Below, one piece after another: positions 15,501 through 24,000 of a DNA stretch of 64,000 bases. The stretch's first letter is position 1. Each line of letters starts with the position of its first letter. Source of the stretch: Antedon mediterranea (Eukaryota; Echinodermata; Crinoidea; Comatulida; Antedonidae); NCBI RefSeq assembly GCF_964355755.1, contig NC_092676.1, positions 15,174,288-15,238,287 of the forward strand. The letters are read 5' to 3'. Made by a program: the position numbers and the translations under genes. The notes under the pieces are model-generated. The model made no database searches. It saw only the letters and a program-made list of their open reading frames with translations, and was not told the origin of the DNA.

Positions 15501-17438
15501 CTAATTTAAATACAAGCATGTGTATGCCAGTTTGGTGTAATGGTTATGTAACAAGCCTTTCAACAACAATAGCTTCAGTTGACTAACAATAGAACAGCAA
15601 CGCGAAAATCAAATGAGTGAATTTGAAAAGAAATAGGTTTTTTTAAAGTACTCGCATCAAAAAACGTGCACATTAAATAAAATTAAGTTTTAAAATTACA
15701 AATCAGAAATTATAACTCTTGCTTCTTGTACAAAAATGAAGTTTTTTGGACAAGTAGTTTTCGAGAAAATGCAAATTACAGTTTACTTGTTACTTTAAGA
15801 CTGCTCGCCGGCTTTTGAAAAATGTTGTCCTATCTTTTAACACTAGCAGGTCTGAAAAGTATACTAAAAAGTGGTCCAGAATTGGGACCGTGGTCCGAAA
15901 TGGTCCCAAAATTTAATGGAATAGTCCTTGACCACATATCTATCTGTACATTCATTTTGGTAAAGACCTTGTAATTACTTTTTGAGTAATCCTGCTAACA
16001 GACAAACACACGCGATCGATTACATATACCTCCTTGGCGGAGGTAAAAAATGTAGTCCACTGCACTTTGTAGAAACACATGAAATATGAATCTAGTAACT
16101 GTTATAAAATTGTTATTAATGTATAGCATCAACATTTAAATTTGAGTAATATAGTACGAGTTTCATGATTAATTACAACTAACAACAAATGCAAGTTATT
16201 TGTTTGATGATTATTAGAAACATACTGTAATTCTATTTGATAGGATGGTGTTGACGGTGTCATTTTAGAGGAGGCTCTAAGGCATTGTGCAAATATAGAG
16301 AGTATCAAACATAGCAGTGTAAGTCAATTTTGACCATTACAATATTGTGCATTCATCAGCCCTTTTCTCCAATTATAATCTTAACCATAACTATCTAAAA
16401 TAGTCATGAAAATAACATGACCAGATCATTTTGTAGTACAGTATATACTGTACATGATGATTCACCGCAATGTAGGACATAATTATATTCTGCTACAACG
16501 ATCAGTTTTATTTCCTGCTTTGCTATGCGAGTTCTAAAATCTTAATGTCCGATGTAGAGTCAAATGTATCAGGTTTGTTATTGTTTTATTTGTTGCTTGG
16601 TCGAAACCCTTTCATTCTTAAAGCAGTTGTTTAGTCCAATTACTAGTCTAATGTGAAAGAAACAATTATCATAATGTTGACACTCTGAACATCTACCAAA
16701 ACAAATTGTATATATTTACAGGTGACGGACTCCACATCAGTACTATCACTAAAAACAGTCAAAGATTCTGGGAAAACTGACACTCCACATGCATTTAAAA
16801 GTGGTGACCATTTGCCTTCTGTGTCAAATGTACGTAAATATATTGATGCTGGATCTGTTGTTAAGTGCACAATTAACACCATTGACATAGGGAAAACAGC
16901 GTCAAATACAGCCAATGATGACAGCAGCAAGTCAAGAGGAGCCACCTCATTTGCTGATCAATTCAAAAATTTTGCTTCGTCATTTAAAGCAAATAAATTT
17001 CAGCAAGAAGCTTCAAATACTAAACCAATAAAAAGATTATTGAAACCATTTATGCAACTAGAAGAACCAGCTGAAAAACTGATGAGACCCAGTCAAGAAC
17101 AAACCCTTAAGCAGACACCAACATGTTTGTCAGACACTCTAAACAGGTTTCCTGCATTATATGGCTCTGCAAGTAAAGTACTCAGTTCATCTTCACTTTT
17201 AACCAAGACAGATTCTACTAATATAACCCACTCTAAATCACCACCTAAAAATACGCTTGCGTCTGGACTGACAATTCCATTGCATCGTATTGCTGTTGGT
17301 GATATGACAACATTCAGATCTAGTGATCAAGTTAAAATAACCAGTCAAGGCACATCTGGAATCCATGCAAGAATTCTGCCTATTATGTCCGATGAAGAGA
17401 AACAAAAGCTAAGAGATTCTCTCTCAAAAATGGAATAG
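1469..17438 (+). CDS. CABIN1: Calcineurin-binding protein cabin-1, 3' portion of gene (21 exons)
   Basis: Twenty-one exons join in phase: 1469-1539, 1655-1757, 1985-2208, 2327-2451, 2986-3156, 3401-3517, 4577-4784, 4964-5205, 5541-5603, 5871-5982, 6461-6622, 7062-7268, 7848-7937, 8846-9000, 9570-9736, 10251-12931, 13667-13818, 14226-14354, 14736-14970, 16244-16318 and 16722-17438 (stop TAG). They encode about 2,068 residues, and the N-terminal exons lie left of the window. All introns are GT-AG. Diagnostic matches to vertebrate CABIN1 are [60 protein letters not shown] and [12 protein letters not shown]. In vertebrates the protein is a nuclear TPR scaffold of the HIRA/UBN1 H3.3 chaperone complex that also inhibits calcineurin and represses MEF2. 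That role is inferred here from orthology. Confidence 0.95.
3749..4466. mobile_element. Non-autonomous TIR DNA transposon (MITE), TA target duplication
   Basis: The two ends are inverted copies. The left end, GAGAGAAAAAGTCATTTCCG and onwards through GTACAAACAAAGTTTGGTCGGCCATCTT, pairs with the right end at about 4335-4466, which runs from GGATGTACG to CTTTTTCTCCC. The arms are about 110 bp and are flanked by TA at 3747-3748 and 4467-4468. A second inner inverted pair, TTTATAATCGCAATGTT, lies near 3870 and 4230. The right arm contains the CRE-like palindrome GTGACGTCAC. No transposase ORF is present. The TA duplication points to the Tc1/mariner type by family knowledge. The element sits in CABIN1 intron 6. 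Confidence 0.88.
4577..9000 (+). CDS. CABIN1: CABIN1 exons, central TPR region (eight exons)
   Basis: Eight exons from 4577 to 9000 carry the most conserved part of the protein. Exon 4577-4784 encodes the [12 protein letters not shown] signature and [15 protein letters not shown]. Exon 4964-5205 encodes [16 protein letters not shown] and a serine/leucine helix region. Exons 5541-5603 and 5871-5982 encode [17 protein letters not shown] and [18 protein letters not shown], a clear TPR. Exons 6461-6622 and 7062-7268 encode the next TPR pairs, and 7848-7937 encodes [20 protein letters not shown]. Reading phase is unbroken across all junctions, including the five-G run at the 5603 donor, where only one cut keeps frame. 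Confidence 0.93.
7300..7715 (+). mobile_element. LINE 3'-end remnant
   Basis: A reverse-transcriptase-type C-terminal tail is readable on the + strand ([14 protein letters not shown] then stop), resembling the APTLWNSLP ending of many invertebrate LINEs. It is followed by an AT-rich trailer with TACTGCGCCTATGAGCAAT and a terminal ATT-rich tract (TTATTATCATTAGTATTATTATT). No intact ORF remains. It sits in CABIN1 intron 12. Confidence 0.6.
8345..8765. repeat. Degenerate interspersed repeat
   Basis: The segment contains AATAAACGCTTCCCTCGAAT and, further on, AAATAAACACCCCCTAAAAA, ending in GTTTATTCAAATATATACGG. Related words (ATTTGAATAAACACCACCC) recur at about 1270. This looks like a decayed dispersed element with one end at about 8765. 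The left end cannot be fixed and no partner terminus was found. Confidence 0.4.
9760..10015 (-). mobile_element. LINE reverse-transcriptase C-terminal fragment (RTE-like)
   Basis: The minus strand reads [20 protein letters not shown] followed by [14 protein letters not shown] and RRRVILQP. This matches the general pattern of the C-terminal domain after the RT in RTE-type LINEs (LDxFQxKCLRRIL...). Only this fragment survives, in CABIN1 intron 15, and it has no upstream RT motifs. Confidence 0.65.
10251..12931 (+). CDS. CABIN1: CABIN1 exon 16, giant disordered exon with 9-residue repeats
   Basis: A 2,681-bp exon starts in phase 1 (acceptor TATTTTACAG) with [15 protein letters not shown], which resembles the acidic serine segment after the TPR region of vertebrate CABIN1. 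It ends with [20 protein letters not shown] and FRMAHVYHF, the return of conserved TPR sequence. Between them lie about 500 residues of acidic, lysine-, serine- and glutamate-rich sequence without recognisable domains, then a 27-bp minisatellite (11758-12759). The donor at 12932 (AAG|GTAGAT) is supported by in-frame joining to 13667. The reading frame also runs upstream and downstream of the exon into intron, so open frame alone does not set its ends. Confidence 0.93.
11758..12759 (+). repeat. CABIN1: 27-bp coding minisatellite in CABIN1 (DSKPVDSNA-type, about 36 units)
   Basis: The unit GATAGTAAGCCAGTAGACAGCAATGCT encodes DSKPVDSNA. Variants [36 protein letters not shown] and DSKPEYRSA occur in runs. 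One three-unit block ([20 protein letters not shown]) is itself repeated in tandem, so there is higher-order structure. Every length change keeps frame. Early units carry [17 protein letters not shown] insertions. The encoded tract is highly acidic and probably disordered. Its copy number probably differs between individuals, but that is inference. Confidence 0.96.
13227..13627. repeat. 33-bp minisatellite in CABIN1 intron 16, about 12 units
   Basis: The unit GTATTTTCTGTTGTATTTGT followed by AGTATATGCATGC is repeated almost without change. One unit lost an AT (GTAGTATGCATGCG near 13548). Each unit contains the palindrome ATGCAT or GCATGC. The array ends 39 bp before the acceptor at 13666 and is close to the polypyrimidine region. 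It gives rise to several open frames on both strands that are artefacts of the repeat. Confidence 0.96.
13667..16318 (+). CDS. CABIN1: CABIN1 exons 17-20
   Basis: Exon 13667-13818 encodes [15 protein letters not shown] and [15 protein letters not shown]. Exon 14226-14354 encodes [18 protein letters not shown]. Exon 14736-14970 begins [20 protein letters not shown] and ends [12 protein letters not shown]. Exon 16244-16318 encodes [19 protein letters not shown]. These follow the order and wording of the conserved segment of vertebrate CABIN1 between the disordered region and the C-terminal tail ([20 protein letters not shown]-type and YLRDADRQ-type motifs). Intron 19 is about 1.3 kb and contains repeat-like sequence. 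Confidence 0.92.
15390..16050. repeat. Probable dispersed repeat in CABIN1 intron 19
   Basis: The segment is bounded by opposed copies of a TACCTCCGCC/GGCGGAGGTA word (about 15401 and 16036). Its right end carries the palindrome ACCTCCTTGGCGGAGGT, preceded by GACAAACACACGCGATCG, which looks like the terminus of a common invertebrate dispersed element. No ORF is seen. The evidence is only the opposed words and general appearance. Confidence 0.4.
16722..17438 (+). CDS. CABIN1: CABIN1 terminal coding exon
   Basis: This exon encodes 238 residues up to TAG at 17436-17438. Most of it is serine/threonine-rich and poorly conserved. The last 30 residues end [20 protein letters not shown], which aligns with the conserved SEETKQKLK-type helix near the C-terminus of vertebrate CABIN1, in the MEF2-binding region. 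Just before it is DQVKIT, at the position where the vertebrate protein has a PxIxIT calcineurin-docking site (PEITVT). Here proline is replaced by aspartate. Compared with the vertebrate protein, the tail after this helix is shorter. Confidence 0.92.
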   Translation: MTDSTSVLSLKTVKDSGKTDTPHAFKSGDHLPSVSNVRKYIDAGSVVKCTINTIDIGKTASNTANDDSSKSRGATSFADQFKNFASSFKANKFQQEASNTKPIKRLLKPFMQLEEPAEKLMRPSQEQTLKQTPTCLSDTLNRFPALYGSASKVLSSSSLLTKTDSTNITHSKSPPKNTLASGLTIPLHRIAVGDMTTFRSSDQVKITSQGTSGIHARILPIMSDEEKQKLRDSLSKME

Positions 17439-17716
17439 GAATTCCTTTATTTGTAAAGTGGACAATAATACCAGGAACTATTATTTATTTTCTGCAAATA
17501 ATGTAGTTAATAGGATTATTTAATAGAATTAAAAGGAATAAGAATTTAGTTATAAAAGTACATTCTTTTAGTTTCTATTTTTAACCAATCTTAGATATAC
17601 ATTAGAAATATTAATGAAAGCTCATCGTATTTATGATAATCCCTTGTTGGATTATGTGGACATTTAATACCCATACAAGGTTACTTTATCTTACTAAATT
17701 TTGTTTAAATACTATT

Positions 17717-17722
17717 AATAAA
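17717..17722 (+). promoter_or_regulatory. CABIN1: Polyadenylation signal AATAAA for CABIN1
   Basis: A canonical hexamer lies 279 bp after the CABIN1 stop in an AT-rich 3' flank. It is the first clear AATAAA after the stop. Confidence 0.6.
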
Positions 17723-17876
17723 TTATGCATACAATTGGATAATTAAACCTAATTACCCCTTCCTGGGCACAAACACACTATGATGGATGTTGACCATGCC
17801 TATATTTAACCCTAGAAAAAAAAAAGGATATCACAACAATGAAAAAACATGTCATATTTGATCACAGATTAGATAC

Positions 17877-17882
17877 TTTATT
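17877..17882 (-). promoter_or_regulatory. SCNM1: Polyadenylation signal AATAAA for SCNM1
   Basis: The + strand reads TTTATT, that is AATAAA on the - strand, 73 bp past the SCNM1 stop codon. Confidence 0.6.
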
Positions 17883-17954
17883 AGATAAATATGCAAAATA
17901 TAAAAAGAACAGGGTAGAAAGTTTTATCCTTTTAGATAAATAAACTACAGTTGA

Positions 17955-18039
17955 TCATGTTGGTTCCTCTTCGTCTGAATCAAATTCAACATCTTCATTT
18001 TTAACCCATTTCCCTCCTCTGTCTCTTTTCCATCCAGAG
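17955..18039 (-). CDS. SCNM1: SCNM1 last exon, acidic C-terminus
   Basis: Two bases from exon 6 (AG) plus C give serine, then SGWKRDRGGKWVKNEDVEFD and SDEEEPT, stop. This acidic tail is the most recognisable C-terminal signature of SCNM1. The acceptor is CTTTTTTAG. Confidence 0.95.
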
Positions 18040-21000
18040 CTAAAAAAGAATAAATATTTTGTATTGTTTATATACTTTTAATTAGAATGTTGCATTGATA
18101 ATTACGTACAACAAAATTACAATGTAAGTAAACTAGGGTTCTCTTAAATACCCAGCACTACTAATTATAACCAAGCCCTACAAGTACAAAGTGTAAATTG
18201 CATTTTCATCAATAAAATTATACTTTTAGATCGATTTTGTCAACATTCATATTGCCGTCATGTCAACGCAAACATACTACTGTATTATTACTATGCATTA
18301 TTGACGCATTGTACACTCGATCGATTATTTAATATTTTTTCAGTAAGCCAAAATAGCTATCGTATTTTGTATAATTTACACTTGATACTGGTAGGGCTTG
18401 GTTATTCTTGGTAGGGTTTGGTATTTAGGAGTAAAGAACAAAGGCTGGATTAAAAAAAAATCATAAAACCTTGTAAGCTGCAATATTCGTTTAATTTCTT
18501 TCTTCTTATTTGTTATATCAGTTTTAAATTGTTCATGCATTTCCAATTGATTATTCTGCATCTTTGCTTGTTGTGAACTTTGTTCCTTTCCTTTTGACAT
18601 GTGTACAATATTAAAAGCTGAATTTGCATCTTTAGAGTTTGTAGAGACTGGTATTTGTGGAGTAACCTCAATTTTAATTTGCTGATTGTCCTGTTTGTTG
18701 CCCTGTGTTTTTGGAACTGGTCCATACACATGTGTATTTAAGTGATTGTTCTGTTTGTTGCCCTGTGTTTTTGGAACTGGTCCATACACATGTGTATTTA
18801 AGTGATTGTTCTGTTTGTTGCCCTGTGTTTTTGGAACTGGTCCATACACATGTGTATTTAAGTGATTGTTCTGTTTGTTGCCCTGTGTTTTTGGAACTGG
18901 TCCATACACATGTGTATTTAAGTGATTGTCCTGTTTGTTGCCCTGTGTTATTGGAACTGGTTCATACACATGTGTATCATGAACTGATAAAGCTTTACGT
19001 TTTGATTTTGAAATGTAAGGCACGAGTTTTGTTAGTGGTTGCAATTCAGTGGTAGTATTATTTGTTGTAACATGGCACTTCCATCTTGCTTTGTCAATTT
19101 CAATTTGAGTTGACATGTTAGAAGTACATTGTTCTGTGGTGGCTGGTTCTTTCACCAGCTTACTATGAGTTGATGTAAAGAATATGCCATTGTGTGATTT
19201 ATGCTGCCCATCATCACTGCTGAAATGAACAATTATAAAAAAAATCACAATTTAGCAGCAGAAAAATGAAATTCAGTGCATTTAATGATTACAAAAAATA
19301 ACTTGATGAGTTAAGTTATCCACACAACAAATGCCATGTACACGTCATATGATTAAAAGATTATGCCATTAATTATGACCTGAAGAAAATATTTATTGTT
19401 AGTACTGAATTCTGTCTATTTTGTATCATAGTATATACAGTATACATACTACATACAGTTTAGCATCCTGAGGAGCTATGATAAATTTAAAATAGGCATA
19501 TTTTTCATAAATTTGCATTAAATTAGCCAATTTTTAAGTGCATGTTTTTTAAAGTTCAACGTGCATGTACATCATTATTTTGAAAATAAAATTATAAATT
19601 AATTATGAATAAAATTTATCACAGAAGGTATACGAAACAAAAGGTAAATGCAAATTAGAGAATTAGTAGACTTTTAAGCAACTCAACAGAAAGGAACTAG
19701 TTTCCCTTTAGAGCACTCATATAGACTTTTAAGCAACTCAACAGAAAGCAACTAGTTTCCCTTTAGAGCACTCGTGTAGACTTTTAAGCAACTCAACAGA
19801 AAGCAACTAGTTGCCCTTTAGAGCACTCATGTAGACTTTTAAGCAACTCAACAGAAAGGAACTAGTTTCCCTTTAGAGCATGCATGTAGACTTTTATGCA
19901 ACTCAACAGAAAGGAACTAGTTGCCCTTTAGAGCACTCATGTAGACTTTTAGGCAACTCAGCAGAAAGGAACTAGTTTCCCTTTAGAGCATGCATGTAGA
20001 CTTTTAGGCAACTCAACAGAAAGGAACTAGTTTCCCTTTAAAGCACTCATGTAGACTTTAAGCAACTCAACAGAAAGGAACTAGTTGCCCTTTAGAGCAC
20101 TCATGTAGACTTTTAGGCAACTCAGCAGAAAGGAACTAGTTTCCCTTTAGAGCATGCATGTAGACTTTTAGGCAACTCAACAGAAAGGAACTAGTTTCCC
20201 TTTAAAGCACTCATGTAGACTTTAAGCAACTCAACAGAAAGGAACTAGTTGCCCTTTAGAGCACTCATGTAGACTTTAAGGCAACTCAACAGAAAGGAAC
20301 TAGTTTCCCTTTAGAGCACTCATGTAGACTTTAAGACAACTCAACAGAAAGGAACTAGTTGCCCTTTAGAGCACTCGTGTAGACTTTAAGGCAACTCAAC
20401 AGAAAGGAACTAGTTTCCCTTTAGAGCACTCATGCCAGCTTTTCAGCAACTCAACAGAACTCAATTGAGCTTTATTGTAAGTTTTGGTCAAATTTTAACA
20501 ACATAGTTGAGTTGAATTCCATGTTGTCGTAAGCCCATTACTGTTTCAGCCTGATCAGCAGATATGTTTACACTTACATGGTTGATTTGTCTGGGTCTTT
20601 TGGTCTGCCCCATTTCACACAGCTATTATATGGCTGTGCCTTCAACAGTAAATTCCTTGTCTTTTCATTTGTTTTGGTTATCAGTGGTGAAGGTTCCTCC
20701 TAAACATTGTAAAGGTAAGCTGCATTATGTTATGGTAAATTGTTTTATATTATGGTTGAAACATTTAAAAACACGAGTTACGCAGGACAACCCACTTCTA
20801 TTTTAAATTGAATATCAAAGGTGATCAAAAAGGTGACGCTTATGTTGACGGGGTAGTTAAAACAGTGCATCCTAGGTTATTTTTGCCTATGCATTGACCT
20901 TGTTATCATTATGTTGCGAGCCATAATATAATATATAAACATGTGGAGGTGTCCCTACTAGTCGCTGAAAAACTTTATTTCAGAAAATTAATAATACAAT

Positions 21001-24000
21001 ACAAATAATAGGCAAAAACAACATGAAGAATGCGGCATCATTAACTAAACATGGATGGCCTACTTCGAATGAGAAGTGGATAAATTAAAAAGTTTACTTT
21101 AGTGCATACCTGCTCATTACTATTTCTCTCTTCCTTTTTTAAGTAATTTTCATGATGTTTTTTTTCCACTAAATGCATGTAGTCGCGCTTCTTTTTGTAA
21201 TGTGCTTCTAAACCTGATGTTAAATATATAGATAGATTAAATTACATCAATTAGACAAAAGTAGCAAATACACAAATAATATAATTGTGAATAAACAATA
21301 CACTACACAGTATAGAATTTTATATACAGACTTTAACAAAAGGCCTAGTCTCCCATAACAAAATAAATTAGTAGATTTAAGTAACTAGACGTCACGTTGT
21401 CTAGTTTTTTTTCTCTTTTGTGCAGAATCACCACTTCTTCAATTCACATTAATATCATCTTTCATGTCATCACCATAAAATCATCATATTATTTTCATTT
21501 TCACATTTTTTAAAATTGTTAATGTCATTACAATTTGATCAACTTCATCAGTAACATTTCTAAATTTTGTAAATTCACTTTATATCCCATATTACCTAAA
21601 TTTAATTGCTGAATTGATTTTCTTTCTGTTTTTTCCAGAATTCGTTTTTACAGATTGGAGAAAACCTGGTATTTTCTCTGAAAAGTTACAATTCTTCCAT
21701 TTGTTTTGACCTTCACTATCAATCGAAGGTGGGAATTGCATCACAGAAGAAAAACGAAAATATCAATCAGCGAACTTTAGTCGAGTTCGAACTTCGACTT
21801 CAAAAAGTACTAGTTTCAGCTATTCAAATTTGATTCATAAAAGAAGTAGTTGAAATTTGCAGTTTGACTAATAATAAAGTTGGGATTTTGGTCAAGTTTC
21901 ACATATGTCTGGATAATAAGGGATTTTAATTTGCCAATGATAAGAGAGTATTTGAGGAGCAGACGAAATTTTGCATATTAATAGATCTTTTTTCGCACCA
22001 GGACTATATACATGAAAACAAATTTTAATTGTTTATTATTGGAACAAGATCAGTATTATTTTAAAAGTGAAGTACTTTTGATTAACAAACAAAAATGTGC
22101 GTAGGAACCATAGCGGTAACAGTAACTTTCATATTGTCTAGGCCTCCAACATATATGATCACGACGAACCACATACTTCATAGCGTGACCAGAAAGCGGT
22201 AGGCCCCCTAAACATTCCATCGCATGCTGAATTTCCGCATCTCCCATTGTCGCTATGACGTGACGTAGTTCAAGTCGGACTTGCGCAAAGAAAATAATGT
22301 GATTTGTATACGGTTGTAAATAAACATGATTTGCATAATATCATATACCAATGTATATAAGCTATATAAAAATAGATATTTCATTTTTCAATATCTGGGC
22401 AATATAGCAAATTCAATAACTTTTACATTTTTTATAAATCTCGTTTAGAAACCATTTAGTCGACGATTTAGCCTGCCCCCTCGAGGACTAACAAAATCGA
22501 TTAAAATCCATCTCGATTTAGTCGAGGTTGGCCTGATTTAGTCGCCGATTTATAAGTTCGGTTTATGAATTAAAATGACATCATTTTTAAAGTTTTAGCT
22601 CGAACTAAGACTAAAGTCAGGTTTAAGAATACGGGCGTAAGTAAGTAAGTAGACTTACATTTCTGATGCTTTTTTCCCCGACGATGAATTGTAAGCATGT
22701 CAAGAGTATCAAAAACAGGTCTATAGTGACACACAGTGCAGGCGTACCTAAAGAAAACAATAGTACTGTAATTGGTCTATAATGACACACAGTGCAGGCG
22801 TACCTAAAGAGAACAATAGTACTGTAATTGGTCTATAATGACACACAGTGCAGGCGTACCTAAAGAGAACAATAGTACTGTACTTGTTGCTGTAGCCATG
22901 AGCCACTGAAATTCTGTAGCCTACTTATTTCTTAGTTTTAATATGTAAGCTTTCCATTTTGGTGGGTTATTTTTCAAAGCCATGATGTTGCAGAAAAGGG
23001 GTGGGGGAAGAGGGAAGGTTTAAACTTAATTAGTGAAAAGATGCATTACCGGTACCGTATATATTTTGAGAATATTTGCCTTCAATTTCGTACTGTATAC
23101 ATATGATATGTGGTATGATATGATGAAGATATAATTTGTTGTTACTACAACTACAACAAGGGCACAATAACATATTGAGGAATGATGTCACTGCAAAATT
23201 GAGTTCTAATCTCAGGCATTAAATGTATAATTTGTTGCATGTTTTGAAAAAGGCAAAGTAAATCAAAACAACCACCTTCCATTGCTCATTAGAAAGGCTT
23301 CGTCATCTGGAATGTGATGGGCAAACAGCTCTGCTACTCTTCGTTTCTGGATTTAAAAAAATTAAATCATTGAACATTGTAGAGTTACATGTTGTATTTA
23401 CTACCACAACAAAGATCAGATATAGTCGGATTACTGTATGTAGTTATTTATATCACATTAACAGTGCTCACAATATAATGTTGTATGCGCTATTAAAGAC
23501 AGAGCTTTATGGGCCGTGTATTGACCTTTTTTATTTACTTTCATTTCAATTTACAAGCCTAACATGTACACTGCGCAGGGTAGGTAATTAAATGTAGACT
23601 ACATTTAATTTTAACCTGGATCAGTATTTTTCACTTTTTATAATTTTTTATAACCCTGGCAGAGGTCCCAACTCTCTGATTGCTTTTGTTAAAAAAGTTA
23701 AATGATGATGGTGGTTTGTGGTGAGGCTCCCACTTGAGGGCATAGTTCATGGACTATACCATTTGTGGAGAGGGGTGTTCAATGAAAATTTCTACTTTTC
23801 GAGGTATATCTCGCTCTTCGAGGAGAAAGGCTATTGTCGGTTTATTCAGGTAAGCTAGGCACGAAATAGACTGTGCAATTCAAATTGATGCAAGAAAATC
23901 CCTATTTATATGTACTGTAAAGTAATTAATATATTTTTGTAAAGGTTATATGCAGAGGTCTCAAGTTCCACAAAATTTGCGGGTTTTTCCAATTTTCAAT

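Larger units (their letters stand above)
17439..17954. other. Intergenic stretch between convergent CABIN1 and SCNM1 stops
   Basis: This 516-bp AT-rich interval contains the 3' UTRs of both genes. The + strand AATAAA at 17717-17722 and the - strand AATAAA at 17882-17877 are about 155 bp apart and point towards each other. No other gene is seen. Confidence 0.8.

Noticed and set aside
18705-19055. 116-residue plus-strand frame with cysteine repeats
   Set aside because: It is the antisense shadow of the SCNM1 60-bp coding repeat.
22056-22247. 63-residue minus-strand ORF in SCNM1 intron 3
   Set aside because: It has no recognisable domain and no convincing splice or promoter context. It may be a mobile-element scrap.
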